Origin: AP-15 sp963846635
Lineage (GTDB): Bacteria > Pseudomonadota > Alphaproteobacteria > ATCC43930 > CGMCC-115725
Reading direction: 5' to 3'
Length of the DNA stretch: 64,000 nt
NCBI GenBank assembly: GCA_963846635.1
Contig: CAWJXM010000056.1
Span: 1-64,000 of the forward strand
The notes beneath the pieces are model-generated. The model saw nothing but the letters and a program-made list of their open reading frames with translations, was not told the origin of the DNA and searched no databases. Shown here piece by piece: positions 18,120 to 26,320 of the stretch (position 1 is the first letter of the stretch; every line of letters starts with the position of its first letter). Both the position numbers and the translations under genes were made by a program.

Positions 18120-18638
18120 TCAGTGGTGCCAGCACTCCTCGCGCTGGTAATCGATTTCGCGAAGCCGGTGCTCCAGCCGTTCTCGGTCTTCGCCGTAAGG
18201 CGTGTGCTCGAGCCGCTCGCGCAGCTCGTGCGCCCTGTACTCTAGCGATTGGCACTGTTCTCGATGGCCGCCTCCTTCACCATAGCGGGGCGCCGGGTAA
18301 CCCGAGGGAGGATAGCTGGGGGAATACCCGGGGGCAGGATACCCCGGGCCGACATAAGCCGGCGGGCGGGCGCCCGGTAGTAGGATCCCCGCGGCCCCGC
18401 CATTGCACTTCAATCGACCGTTTCGGTTCTCGATATTGCCAGCGCAATGCGCGATATCGAGCGAGGATTGCTGTACCCGTCCGTCTTCCCTGCGGCAAGT
18501 TGCGCTCAGGGTGGTGCCGTGCATCCGGATCTCGCTGCAGCTTCCCTGGTAGGAGCCCGGCGGCGGTGCTTGCGCGAATGCCGGTAGGGAAATGCCGACG
18601 AGCGCCACCGCCACGAACAAGCCGCCACAACACCTCAT
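18120..18638 (-). CDS. Secreted CVNH (cyanovirin-N homology) domain protein
   Basis: The 172-residue protein has a signal peptide (MRCCGGLFVAVALVGISLPAFAQA), then a CVNH-type lectin domain: PPGSYQGSCSEIRMHGTTLS, ATCRREDGRVQQSSLDIAHC and GNIENRNGRLKC. A Pro/Gly/Tyr-rich linker follows, then a charged helical tail (LRERLEHTPYGEDRERLEHRLREI). CVNH domains are often carbohydrate-binding. Only about one and a half of the usual domain repeats are visible before the linker. GGGAGAGCGAG precedes ATG 18638. It is convergent with the aldolase remnant and divergent from the racemase-family gene. Confidence 0.8.
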   Translation of the reverse strand: MRCCGGLFVAVALVGISLPAFAQAPPPGSYQGSCSEIRMHGTTLSATCRREDGRVQQSSLDIAHCAGNIENRNGRLKCNGGAAGILLPGARPPAYVGPGYPAPGYSPSYPPSGYPAPRYGEGGGHREQCQSLEYRAHELRERLEHTPYGEDRERLEHRLREIDYQREECWHH

Positions 18639-18779
18639 CTCGCTCTCCCGATAATTGGTCAGGTGGCGCCGACAACGGACATGTCCGAGGAAAAAGTTCC
18701 TCGGACGCGAACTCACGCCGGACTTCCTTTACCCGACCAAGAGTGTAACTTTGTCTCCTCCAACCGCAGGGATGCTCAG

Positions 18780-19880
18780 ATGAAGATTACCGGTATCCGC
18801 ACTCAAATCGTGGCACTCCCGGCGGACGAGCCGTTGGCAGGGGCGGTGGAAAACCCGAACGGCACACGGTTGATCGTGCCGGTAGAGGTCGAGACCGATG
18901 ACGGGACAGTCGGCGTCGGCGCTACTTATTTCGGCGGTGCCTTGACTGGCAGCCTCAAGCGCGCGGTCGAGGAACTGGGCGCGCTTTGCGTCGGCGAGGA
19001 TCCGGTGCGGGTCGAGGCGATCACCGCGAAGTTGCGCGCTGCGGCGGGCTCGGCCGGGCCGGGCGGCATCTTCAACCTCGCGATTTCGGCGATCGATACC
19101 GCCTTGTGGGATTTGCGCGCCAAATCGATGGACCTGCCGTTGTGGAAATTGCTGGGCGGCGCCCGCGACCGGGTTCCGACCTATGCCAGCGGGGCGCTAA
19201 TGCGGAGTCTCACGCTTGACCGCGTCGTGCAGGCGGCGGCCACGCTCAAGGACCGCGGTTGGCGCGAGATGAAGACCCAATTGGCGTTGCCGGGCGAGAC
19301 CACGCCGGCCAAGGAGGTCGAGCGCATGCGCCGGGTGCGCGAGGCGATCGGCCCCGATATCAAATTGATGTGCGACATCAACCAGCGCTGGCGACCGGAG
19401 CAGGCGATCGATATCGGCCGCCGCGTCGAGGATGCCGGGGTCGGGCTATTCTGGCTCGAAGACGTGACGTCTGCGGATGATTTCGCTGGTCTGGCGCGGG
19501 TCACCGCAGCGTTATCGACGCCGATCGCGGGCGGCGAATATGTCTGGGGCATTGTGCCGTTCCGCCACATGGTCGAGGCCCGTTCGGTCGACGTGGTGAT
19601 GATCGATCTAGTACGGGTCGGCGGCATTACCCAATGGATCAAGGTTGCCGGTATGGCCGAGGCTTTTAACCTGCCGGTCGTCAGCCATCTGATCCCCGAG
19701 GTCCATGTCCATCTGATCGGCGCCATTCCGAATGGATTGACCGTCGAATACATGCCGTGGCTGATGCCCTTGTTCGAGGAAGTCCCGCGGCAGCAGAATG
19801 GCGAGCTGGTGATGCCGACCGTACCCGGCCTCGGGCTCAAATTCAACCAAACCACAATCGACCGCTATCGCGTCGCCTGA
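18780..19880 (+). CDS. Mandelate racemase/muconate lactonizing enzyme family protein (enolase superfamily)
   Basis: The 366-residue protein has the capping domain followed by a TIM-like barrel. Metal ligands are Asp199 (LMCDIN), Glu227 (WLED) and Glu253 (GGEY). The acid-base pair is Asp276 (VVMID) with His303 (VVSHL), the same 27-residue spacing as the Asp-His dyad of mandelate racemase. Lys165 matches the first Lys of the KxK motif, but the second is Gln167. Loss of that base argues against racemisation and for dehydration or another reaction on a hydroxy acid. CAGGG lies just before ATG 18780. Dihydropyrimidinase follows 25 bases after the stop, so they are probably one operon. Confidence 0.9.
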   Translation: MKITGIRTQIVALPADEPLAGAVENPNGTRLIVPVEVETDDGTVGVGATYFGGALTGSLKRAVEELGALCVGEDPVRVEAITAKLRAAAGSAGPGGIFNLAISAIDTALWDLRAKSMDLPLWKLLGGARDRVPTYASGALMRSLTLDRVVQAAATLKDRGWREMKTQLALPGETTPAKEVERMRRVREAIGPDIKLMCDINQRWRPEQAIDIGRRVEDAGVGLFWLEDVTSADDFAGLARVTAALSTPIAGGEYVWGIVPFRHMVEARSVDVVMIDLVRVGGITQWIKVAGMAEAFNLPVVSHLIPEVHVHLIGAIPNGLTVEYMPWLMPLFEEVPRQQNGELVMPTVPGLGLKFNQTTIDRYRVA

Positions 19881-19905
19881 CCGCCGGACAGAGGAGGCCA
19901 TCAGA

Positions 19906-21336
19906 ATGTTCGACATCATCGTCGCGAATGGGCTCGCAGTACTGCCGACAGGGGCGCAACCAGCCGACATCGGCGTCGCCGCAGGGAAAATCGCAGCAAT
20001 CGGCGCGCCGGGCAGCTTCGGCGTGGTCGGCGCCGGGCGCACCGTCGATGCGGCGGGTCAGATCGTCATTCCGGGCGGCATCGACCCGCATGTCCATTGC
20101 CGCTGGCCGATTGTCGTGCCCGGCACCACGCAGCATCAGATGACCGAGGGACCGGCGCGGGTCAGCGAGGCGGCGTTGCATGGGGGGACGACGACGATCA
20201 TCGACTTTGCGCTGGTCGACGATGGCGACAACGTGCAGCAAGCGATTGAGCGGCGCCAACAGGAATGGGCTGGCGACTGCCATTGCGACTACGCCTTTCA
20301 CACAATGGTGCAGGGCAAGCTCGCTCCCGAACTGATGCCGCAACTGGCCGAGGCGGTTCAGGCCGGACATCCCTCGGTCAAGATTTTCACGACCGATATC
20401 ACGCCCTCCCGCAAGGGCCGCATGGTCGATTTCGGAGACATCTGGGAGGTGCTGCAGGTCCTGGCCAAAGCCGGCGGCATCGCTGCCATCCATGCCGAAG
20501 ACAACGACCTCGTCATGCATATGTACGAGAAGCTGACCCGCGAGGACCGGACCGGCTTCGAGAACATGGCCGAGGTTCACACGACGTTGTCCGAAGACCT
20601 GGCATTCAACCGGGTGATCAGGCTCGCTGCCAATATCGACGGTGCCGCCCTCTATATGATGCACACTTCAGCCGCGACCGGCGTGCGGGCGATCGCAGCG
20701 GCGCGGGCCAACGGCGTCCCGATCTACGGCGAGACGCTGCATCAATATCTGATGTACAATTCCGATGACTATAAGCAGCCGAACGGGCAGATCTACCACA
20801 CCTATCCCTCGCTCAAATTCCCGGCCGACCAGCGGGCGTTGTGGGATGCGACCGACCACGGTGCGATCCAGACCGTTGCCACCGACGAGATTTGCTGTCC
20901 GCTGCGTATCAAATTGCAGGGGCGCCGGATCGACGACACAACCGGCGGCAATGCCGGCGTCGAGCCCCGGGTGTCGCTGATCTATACCGAGACCGTCGAA
21001 AAGCGTGGCCGCAGCCTCGTCGATTTCGTCGGCCTGGTTTCGGCGAATGCCGCCAAGATCATGGGACTTTATCCCCGAAAGGGCGCGCTCGCGGTCGGTT
21101 CCGATGCCGATATCGTCGTGCTCGATCAGCGCCAGCGCCATATCGTGCGCGCCGCCGAGATGCACGAGGCGGATTACAGCCCGTGGGAAGGCCGTGACCT
21201 TGCTGTCTGGCCGTCGACGACAATCTTGCGCGGCAAAGTCGTCGTCGATGCCCGCACCTTCTCGGGCGACCTCAAGGATGGGCAGTTCTTGCCGCGCAAG
21301 GTGCCCGAAGGCGTAAGAAGCCGTCCAGCCGTATGA
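19906..21336 (+). CDS. hydA: Dihydropyrimidinase / D-hydantoinase
   Basis: The 476-residue protein is a binuclear-metal cyclic amidohydrolase. Ligands fit the hydantoinase family: His62 and His64 (DPHVHC), Lys159 (SVKIF, normally carboxylated), His196 (IHAED), His253 (MHTSA) and Asp327 (VATDE). The tail has the usual GSDADIVVLD beta-sandwich return. It hydrolyses dihydropyrimidines or 5-substituted hydantoins to carbamoyl amino acids. AGAGGAGG precedes ATG 19906. It follows the racemase-family gene and overlaps a small membrane ORF by ATGA. Some hydantoinase clusters pair with racemases and carbamoylases; no carbamoylase was seen here. Confidence 0.93.
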   Translation: MFDIIVANGLAVLPTGAQPADIGVAAGKIAAIGAPGSFGVVGAGRTVDAAGQIVIPGGIDPHVHCRWPIVVPGTTQHQMTEGPARVSEAALHGGTTTIIDFALVDDGDNVQQAIERRQQEWAGDCHCDYAFHTMVQGKLAPELMPQLAEAVQAGHPSVKIFTTDITPSRKGRMVDFGDIWEVLQVLAKAGGIAAIHAEDNDLVMHMYEKLTREDRTGFENMAEVHTTLSEDLAFNRVIRLAANIDGAALYMMHTSAATGVRAIAAARANGVPIYGETLHQYLMYNSDDYKQPNGQIYHTYPSLKFPADQRALWDATDHGAIQTVATDEICCPLRIKLQGRRIDDTTGGNAGVEPRVSLIYTETVEKRGRSLVDFVGLVSANAAKIMGLYPRKGALAVGSDADIVVLDQRQRHIVRAAEMHEADYSPWEGRDLAVWPSTTILRGKVVVDARTFSGDLKDGQFLPRKVPEGVRSRPAV

Positions 21337-21476
21337 GCTGCAAGCGGCCCCGATCGTTGAGCGTGAAGTCGTTTGTTCTCGGAACGACGATCGCCGTTAC
21401 CTTAGTCGCCTGCCTTTACGCGTATCTCTCTTATCGGTCGCTGAGCAGCGAGTTCCGCGCCTTGGGGCTTCGTTAG
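21333..21476 (+). CDS. Small single-pass membrane protein (47 residues)
   Basis: ATG 21333 overlaps the hydantoinase stop as ATGA, giving a 47-codon frame. The product has a basic N-terminus (KRPRSLSVKS), one hydrophobic helix (FVLGTTIAVTLVACLYAYL) and a short polar tail ending RALGLR. Its orientation, coupling and clean membrane profile favour a real gene. No family was recognised. Confidence 0.5.
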   Translation: MSCKRPRSLSVKSFVLGTTIAVTLVACLYAYLSYRSLSSEFRALGLR

Positions 21477-21542
21477 CACCAACGCCGGTCCGTAGGTTTC
21501 CGCCGTGCCGTCAGAAAAACCCGCAAGGTTAGTCGGCTGCCG

Positions 21543-22949
21543 TCAGCTCCAGGCGACTGGATCGCCGAGCCATTTGCGGTAAATCCATTTTAGCGGCGCT
21601 TTTATCCCGGCGCGGTCGGCAAGCCGACGTGCGACATCGACGAATTTCTCAATGGCCGCTCGCAACTGCCAGTCGAGCGAGCCAATCGGATTCCGGCGGA
21701 AATAATAACGTCGGAAAGCCCGCCATTCAGCCCGCGTGTAGACTTTCGCGTTCCCGCCAAGCTTGCAGACGAGCGGCGTGAAGTACGGGTAAAGTGTCGT
21801 GTTGTGTAGCTCGGTCTTCATGAAATTGCCGATCATCATATCGTCGAAGTAGCCGTGCTTAACCGCCTCGCACAGCGAATGGCGCGGTGCGTAAAAGCCG
21901 ATACCACGCAACCGGCTTTGGGCCTTATGCTTAGATGATGGATTGATCCAGAGTTGGCGCCGCTCTCCGCCGACTGTAAAATCCAGAAAATCGAGGTCCC
22001 GGCGGATCGTTTCGAATTTGCGGAAGAAGTCGAATAGCTCGGCCCACTCGGCTTCGCTCAGTCGCTCATCATAGTCATCAGCCCCAGTTCGATCGGTGAC
22101 TTGACCAAAGTCGGAGGCTTGGCTCGGATGCTTTCGGGTTACCTCCCCGGATTGCAAGTCGACAATGACGAATGGTTCAAGTACGCGAACCTCTGGCCGC
22201 GTCCAGTGTCGCTCGATGTCCGCCCACGTGATGCGGTAGGGGTTGGCCCAGGCGCTATCGCTGCGGATGTAAATGTGCTGCGAAGATGAGCAGACATAGG
22301 TGCCGATCCCTAAACGATCGATGAGGCGGGCGAGCGCCCACACTGTGCCCGGCTTGTAATGCTCGGCAGGCTCGGTAACGCGCCGGCCCTCGTTATCGAC
22401 GAAATTGAGCATGTCGGCGTCGGTCGCGCAGAGCGCGGCGGCGTAGGTCTTCTTTCGGTCGTAGCGCCGCACCAGCTTGCGGACGAACCGCCGGTCACCC
22501 AAGAGCGGCGAGTCGTTCAGGTTGACGATTAGACAATCGCCCGCCTCGACCACCAGGATCGCGTCCTGATTTTCGTTGTCGAGAGAGAGGCAGCGCAGCC
22601 GCGGCGATAACTGGCGCCATTCGCGGTAGGGCATCACCTCGACTGGAAAGCCTTGGCCCCTGACAAACTCGGCGATTTCGCCGGTATAGTGCTCCGGCAA
22701 CAGAAACTTGGTCTTGTGCGATAACAGCGCCAGCGACTCGCTATGCAGATGATCGGGATGCCCGTGTGATATCCAGACGTAGCTCGCCTGCCGGACGGCG
22801 TCGAGCTCCGCCGGTGTGAGCGGGCGATCGAGGCCCCAGCTCCCGAAATAGCAAGTTCCGACCAGCCATGGATCCGTTGCCAGCACCGGGCGCTGGTCGT
22901 CGTAAAACACGAGCGTTGCATTACCGAGCGTCTCAAATCCTAAATTCAT
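21543..22949 (-). CDS. Metallo-beta-lactamase-fold hydrolase
   Basis: The 468-residue protein has an N-terminal MBL fold with the metal motif HGHPDHLH at residues 62-69, preceded by a beta-strand ATDPWLVG and followed by FLLPEHYTGEI and IVNLNDSPLLGDRRF. The long C-terminal region (about 270 residues) has no recognised domain. A GTG/ATG stretch extends the frame to 22997, but ATG 22949 begins the conserved LGFETLGNATLVFYD. It resembles the UlaG/CMP-NeuAc-hydroxylase-like branch of MBL proteins. Substrate unknown. The gene is convergent with the hydantoinase operon. Confidence 0.75.
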   Translation of the reverse strand: MNLGFETLGNATLVFYDDQRPVLATDPWLVGTCYFGSWGLDRPLTPAELDAVRQASYVWISHGHPDHLHSESLALLSHKTKFLLPEHYTGEIAEFVRGQGFPVEVMPYREWRQLSPRLRCLSLDNENQDAILVVEAGDCLIVNLNDSPLLGDRRFVRKLVRRYDRKKTYAAALCATDADMLNFVDNEGRRVTEPAEHYKPGTVWALARLIDRLGIGTYVCSSSQHIYIRSDSAWANPYRITWADIERHWTRPEVRVLEPFVIVDLQSGEVTRKHPSQASDFGQVTDRTGADDYDERLSEAEWAELFDFFRKFETIRRDLDFLDFTVGGERRQLWINPSSKHKAQSRLRGIGFYAPRHSLCEAVKHGYFDDMMIGNFMKTELHNTTLYPYFTPLVCKLGGNAKVYTRAEWRAFRRYYFRRNPIGSLDWQLRAAIEKFVDVARRLADRAGIKAPLKWIYRKWLGDPVAWS

Positions 22950-23292
22950 TAGCTCCGTTCCCCGTCGACCATATCGACCCGCTATTCTCCCTGCCAACCC
23001 TTTACAGTTAATAATACACGCGACTGTATCCGTTCTCCCTATACGGCTTACGCTGCCGAGACGAGCTTGGCGGGACCAGTGTAGGGCCTATCGGGAAAGG
23101 AGAGCACGGTCTCTTTCGGGCAGCGTACCGAGCGTTGAGGCCCACGGCTATTGGCACTGGCGGACCCTCTCTGAGGTCACGTCCGACCGTGACCAACTCC
23201 GGTTTTGCGCTAAGCCAGCTGGAAAAACATGCACGGCGAGCAACACAACAATTATGATCGACAAACTGTGATCAGCCTTGGGGAGTGTGCCG
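22950..23292. other. Intergenic region between divergent genes
   Basis: The region separates the leftward MBL gene and the rightward amidase. An AT-rich patch (acagttaataatacacg, near 23005-23021) may carry promoter elements, but no hexamer pair is convincing. GGGGAG just before 23293 is the ribosome site of the amidase gene. Confidence 0.35.
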
Positions 23293-24252
23293 ATGTCTCA
23301 GCACCATGTCTTGCGGGCCAGCCCCGAGACGGTTCATTGGGGATTTTTCGATTCCGGACTGAAGCCGGTGCTGACTGTCGCATCCGGCGATACGGTAACG
23401 CTCGACAGCGTTTCAGGCGGACCCGATATTCTGCCGACGAATGGCCGCTTCGACATCCTGCCCGAACATCGGGCGATCCATAGCGCGGTCGAGCCGCGGC
23501 TCGGCGCTCACATTCTGACCGGGCCGATTGCGGTCGAAGGGGCGAAACCCGGCGACGCACTTGCCATCGAAATCCTGTCGATCGATTGCCGACAGAATTG
23601 GGGCTACACCCGCATCCGCCCGCTGTCGGGCACCTTGCCCGAGGATTTTCCGGTGCGCCGTACCTGGCATACCGCGATCGACCGTCAGCGCGGTATCGCG
23701 ACCGTGCCGTGGGGAGCCGAGATCGAATTGGCGCCGTTTTTCGGGGTCATGGGGGTGGCACCGCCGCCGGCCTATGGAGCCGTGACCTCGGTCGTGCCGC
23801 GCGAGTTCGGCGGCAATATGGATCTAAAGGAGCTGGTTGCCGGAACAACCCTGTATTTGCCCGTATGGTCCGAAGGTGGGCTGTTTTCGGCCGGAGATGG
23901 GCATGGTGTGCAGGGCGATGGCGAGGTTTGTGTGACCGCCCTCGAGACTGCGCTGACCGGCACCTTCCGGCTAACCTTGCACAAGGGTATCGGGATAGAC
24001 TTGCCGCGCGCCGAGACACCGACGCATCTGATCACGATGGGTTTCAATGAGGACCTCGATGACGCCGCCAAAACCGCGTTGCGCCAGATGATAACATTGA
24101 TCGGCGAGCGGATGGGGCTCGGGCGGGAAGACGCCTACATGTTTTGCAGCCTCGCAGTCGATCTGCGCGTGACACAGCTGGTCGACGGCAACAAAGGCAT
24201 CCACGCGATGCTGCCCAAGCGCTACATCAACAGCGAGCGGCGCGCGAATTAG
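23293..24252 (+). CDS. Acetamidase/formamidase family protein
   Basis: The 319-residue protein matches the FmdA/AmdA family, zinc-dependent amidases that release ammonia from formamide, acetamide or related amides. Seen are GDTVTLDSVSGGPD, the HILTGPIAVEGAKPGD strand, WGAEIELAPFFGVMGVAPP, the glycine-rich FGGNMDLKEL and SAGDGHGVQGDGEV. ATG 23293 follows GGGGAG; upstream codons look non-coding. Together with the hydantoinase it suggests use of amide nitrogen. It precedes ada by about 70 bases. Confidence 0.92.
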   Translation: MSQHHVLRASPETVHWGFFDSGLKPVLTVASGDTVTLDSVSGGPDILPTNGRFDILPEHRAIHSAVEPRLGAHILTGPIAVEGAKPGDALAIEILSIDCRQNWGYTRIRPLSGTLPEDFPVRRTWHTAIDRQRGIATVPWGAEIELAPFFGVMGVAPPPAYGAVTSVVPREFGGNMDLKELVAGTTLYLPVWSEGGLFSAGDGHGVQGDGEVCVTALETALTGTFRLTLHKGIGIDLPRAETPTHLITMGFNEDLDDAAKTALRQMITLIGERMGLGREDAYMFCSLAVDLRVTQLVDGNKGIHAMLPKRYINSERRAN

Positions 24253-24325
24253 AAAGCAATCGCCGGATAGAGCCGGTGCGGCTGGCGCGCCATCTTCTGC
24301 CCAACTTATCGATGGGCAGGAGCGG

Positions 24326-25390
24326 ATGATGCTGGATGTGGAGAAATGCTGGGCGGCGGTCGAGGGCCACGACGCCGCCGCCGATGGGAAATTCTTCTAT
24401 GGTGTCGTAACCACCGGCGTCTATTGCCGCCCCGGTTGCTCCTCGCGACGGCCATTGCGCGCCAATACGATGTTTTTCGAGACGATTGCGGCGGCGGAAG
24501 CGGCAGGGCTGCGCGCGTGCAAGCGGTGCCGCCCGGCCGACCCATCCGCGGCGTCGCGGCATATCGCGGCGGTCGAAAAGGCGTGTGCGCTGTTGCGCAC
24601 GAGCGAGACGATGCCAAGCCTTGCCGAACTCGCCGGCGCTGCCGCGATCAGCCGATATCATTTTCACCGGCTGTTCAAGCAGATCACCGGCGCCACACCG
24701 CGCGATTACGCCCGCACCCATCGCCTCGAAGCCTTGGCGCAAAGGCTCGATGCCGGTGAAAAGGTCACGCAGGCAATTTACGCCTCGGGCTTTGGCTCGA
24801 GCTCGCGCGCCTATGAGGCGGCGACGGGAGCCCTCGGCATGACCCCGGCGGTGCGGCGCAAGGGCGGCGAAGGCGAGACGATCCGCTTTGTGACGGTGAC
24901 GACGCCGCTTGGCTGGGCACTCGTCGCCGCGACCCGGCGCGGGGTATGCCTAACGGCCCTCGGCGACGACCGCGAACGGCTCGCGGCCGCGGTACGGGAG
25001 CGCTTTCCCGCTGCCGAAGTAGTCACTGAGGATCCGGGGCTTCGCGATTGGGCCGAGCGGATTGTGCGGTTTATTACCGAACCGTCGCACACGCTCGACC
25101 TGCCGCTCGACATCCGCGGCACGGCGTTTCAGGCGCGGGTGTGGCGGGCGCTGCAGAAAATCCCGCTCGGCCAGACCGCGACCTATAGCGAGATCGCCCG
25201 GGCCTTGGGTCAGCCGCGGGCGGTGCGCGCGGTGGCGCGGGCCTGTGCCGCGAACGACCTGGCATTGTTGGTGCCGTGCCATCGGGTGATCCGCGAGGAC
25301 GGCGATCTTGCCGGTTATCGCTGGGGGATCGAGCGCAAACGAGCGCTCCTAGCCCGTGAGCGCGCAGCGGCGAGCGATGGCGCCGCCTGA
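24326..25390 (+). CDS. ada: Ada: alkylation-response regulator / O6-methylguanine-DNA methyltransferase
   Basis: The 354-residue protein has all three Ada parts. The N-terminal zinc domain carries Cys34, Cys38, Cys65 and Cys68 (VYCRPGC and ACKRC), where Cys34 is the methylphosphotriester acceptor. The AraC-type helix-turn-helix includes AISRYHFHRLFKQITG. The C-terminal methyltransferase ends with the acceptor PCHRVIR at about residue 318. AGGAG precedes ATG 24326. Its 3' end overlaps a 2-oxoglutarate oxygenase gene, which is therefore probably part of the adaptive response and activated by methylated Ada. Confidence 0.97.
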   Translation: MMLDVEKCWAAVEGHDAAADGKFFYGVVTTGVYCRPGCSSRRPLRANTMFFETIAAAEAAGLRACKRCRPADPSAASRHIAAVEKACALLRTSETMPSLAELAGAAAISRYHFHRLFKQITGATPRDYARTHRLEALAQRLDAGEKVTQAIYASGFGSSSRAYEAATGALGMTPAVRRKGGEGETIRFVTVTTPLGWALVAATRRGVCLTALGDDRERLAAAVRERFPAAEVVTEDPGLRDWAERIVRFITEPSHTLDLPLDIRGTAFQARVWRALQKIPLGQTATYSEIARALGQPRAVRAVARACAANDLALLVPCHRVIREDGDLAGYRWGIERKRALLARERAAASDGAA

Positions 25391-26102
25391 TCCCGGTATG
25401 TCGGTGGCTGAGCGTGTCGCCGCCGCTGACTGGCCGGCAGTCGCGGCGGCCCTTGACCAGCAGGGCTACGCGACCGTGTCGCTGTTAACGGTCGCGGAAT
25501 GCCGCGCGTTGACCGCACTATACGATAACGAGGACGCGTTTCGCCGCCGCATCGTCATGCAGCATCACGCCTATGGCAGCGGCGAATACAAATATTTCCG
25601 CTATCCGCTGCCGCAGCTGATCGCCGAGTTGCGTTGCGCGATCTATCCGCATTTGGCGGATATAGCCAATCGATGGCATCAGCAGCTGCGCGAAGCAGAA
25701 CGTTTCCCGCTCGTGCTGGAAGACTACCTCGGGCTATGCCATCGCGCAGGGCAGGAACGCCCGACGCCGTTGATGCTGAAATACGGACCCGGCGATTACA
25801 ACCGGCTGCATCAAGATCTTTACGGTGCTTTGGTGTTCCCGTTGCAGTTGACTGTGCTGCTCAGCGAGCCTCAGCAGGATTTCTGGGGTGGCGAGTTTCT
25901 GCTGGTCGAGCAGCGGGCACGCATGCAGTCGCGCGGCGAGGTCGTGCCGCTGCAGCAGGGGAAAGCTGTCATTTTCCCGGTGCACCATCGACCAGTCGAG
26001 GGCACCCGCGGTTTTTTACGCGTGACAATGCGGCACGGCGTAAGCCGGGTACGCACAGGGGAACGTTATACCTTGGGCATCATCTTTCATGATGCCATCT
26101 AA
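25377..26102 (+). CDS. 2-oxoglutarate/Fe(II) oxygenase coupled to ada
   Basis: The 241-residue protein has a prolyl-4-hydroxylase-like double-stranded beta helix. The iron ligands fit LHQD (HxD) and the distal His in FPVHHRPVEG; the Arg for 2-oxoglutarate fits GFLRVTMRHG. WGGEFLLVEQ lies between them. ATG 25377 overlaps the end of ada by 14 bases; GTG 25356 and ATG 25398 are alternatives. The overlap makes a role in alkylation damage repair likely, as with AlkB, but this is a different oxygenase subgroup and the substrate (DNA, RNA or protein) is unproven. Confidence 0.82.
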   Translation: MAPPDPGMSVAERVAAADWPAVAAALDQQGYATVSLLTVAECRALTALYDNEDAFRRRIVMQHHAYGSGEYKYFRYPLPQLIAELRCAIYPHLADIANRWHQQLREAERFPLVLEDYLGLCHRAGQERPTPLMLKYGPGDYNRLHQDLYGALVFPLQLTVLLSEPQQDFWGGEFLLVEQRARMQSRGEVVPLQQGKAVIFPVHHRPVEGTRGFLRVTMRHGVSRVRTGERYTLGIIFHDAI

Positions 26103-26110
26103 CCACACCC

Positions 26111-26255
26111 GTCATTCCGGGGCCGGCGCAGCCGGAGCCCGGAACCCATAAACACGGCCTTTCAAAGGCCTGCACCGACCAGCGCCGTTTCATCCTCGGC
26201 GGAGGCCGATGTGCATGGGTTCCGGGCTCGCCGCTCCGCGGCGCCCCGGAATGAC
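26111..26255. repeat. Intergenic inverted-repeat element with GTCATTCCGGGGC arms
   Basis: The outer arm starting GTCATTCCGGGG at 26111 returns as CCCCGGAATGAC at 26244-26255. An inner pair, CCCGGAACCCAT at 26139-26150 and ATGGGTTCCGGG at 26215-26226, extends the stem. This sequence is of a type common between genes in Alphaproteobacteria. It lies between the converging 2-oxoglutarate oxygenase and LLM oxidoreductase genes and may act as a transcription end. Confidence 0.7.
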
Positions 26256-26320
26256 AACTGGCTAAATGGTCATTCTCCACCGCTGGCAGCTGCGATCCCC
26301 TTAGACAGGTGAATGTCGCA

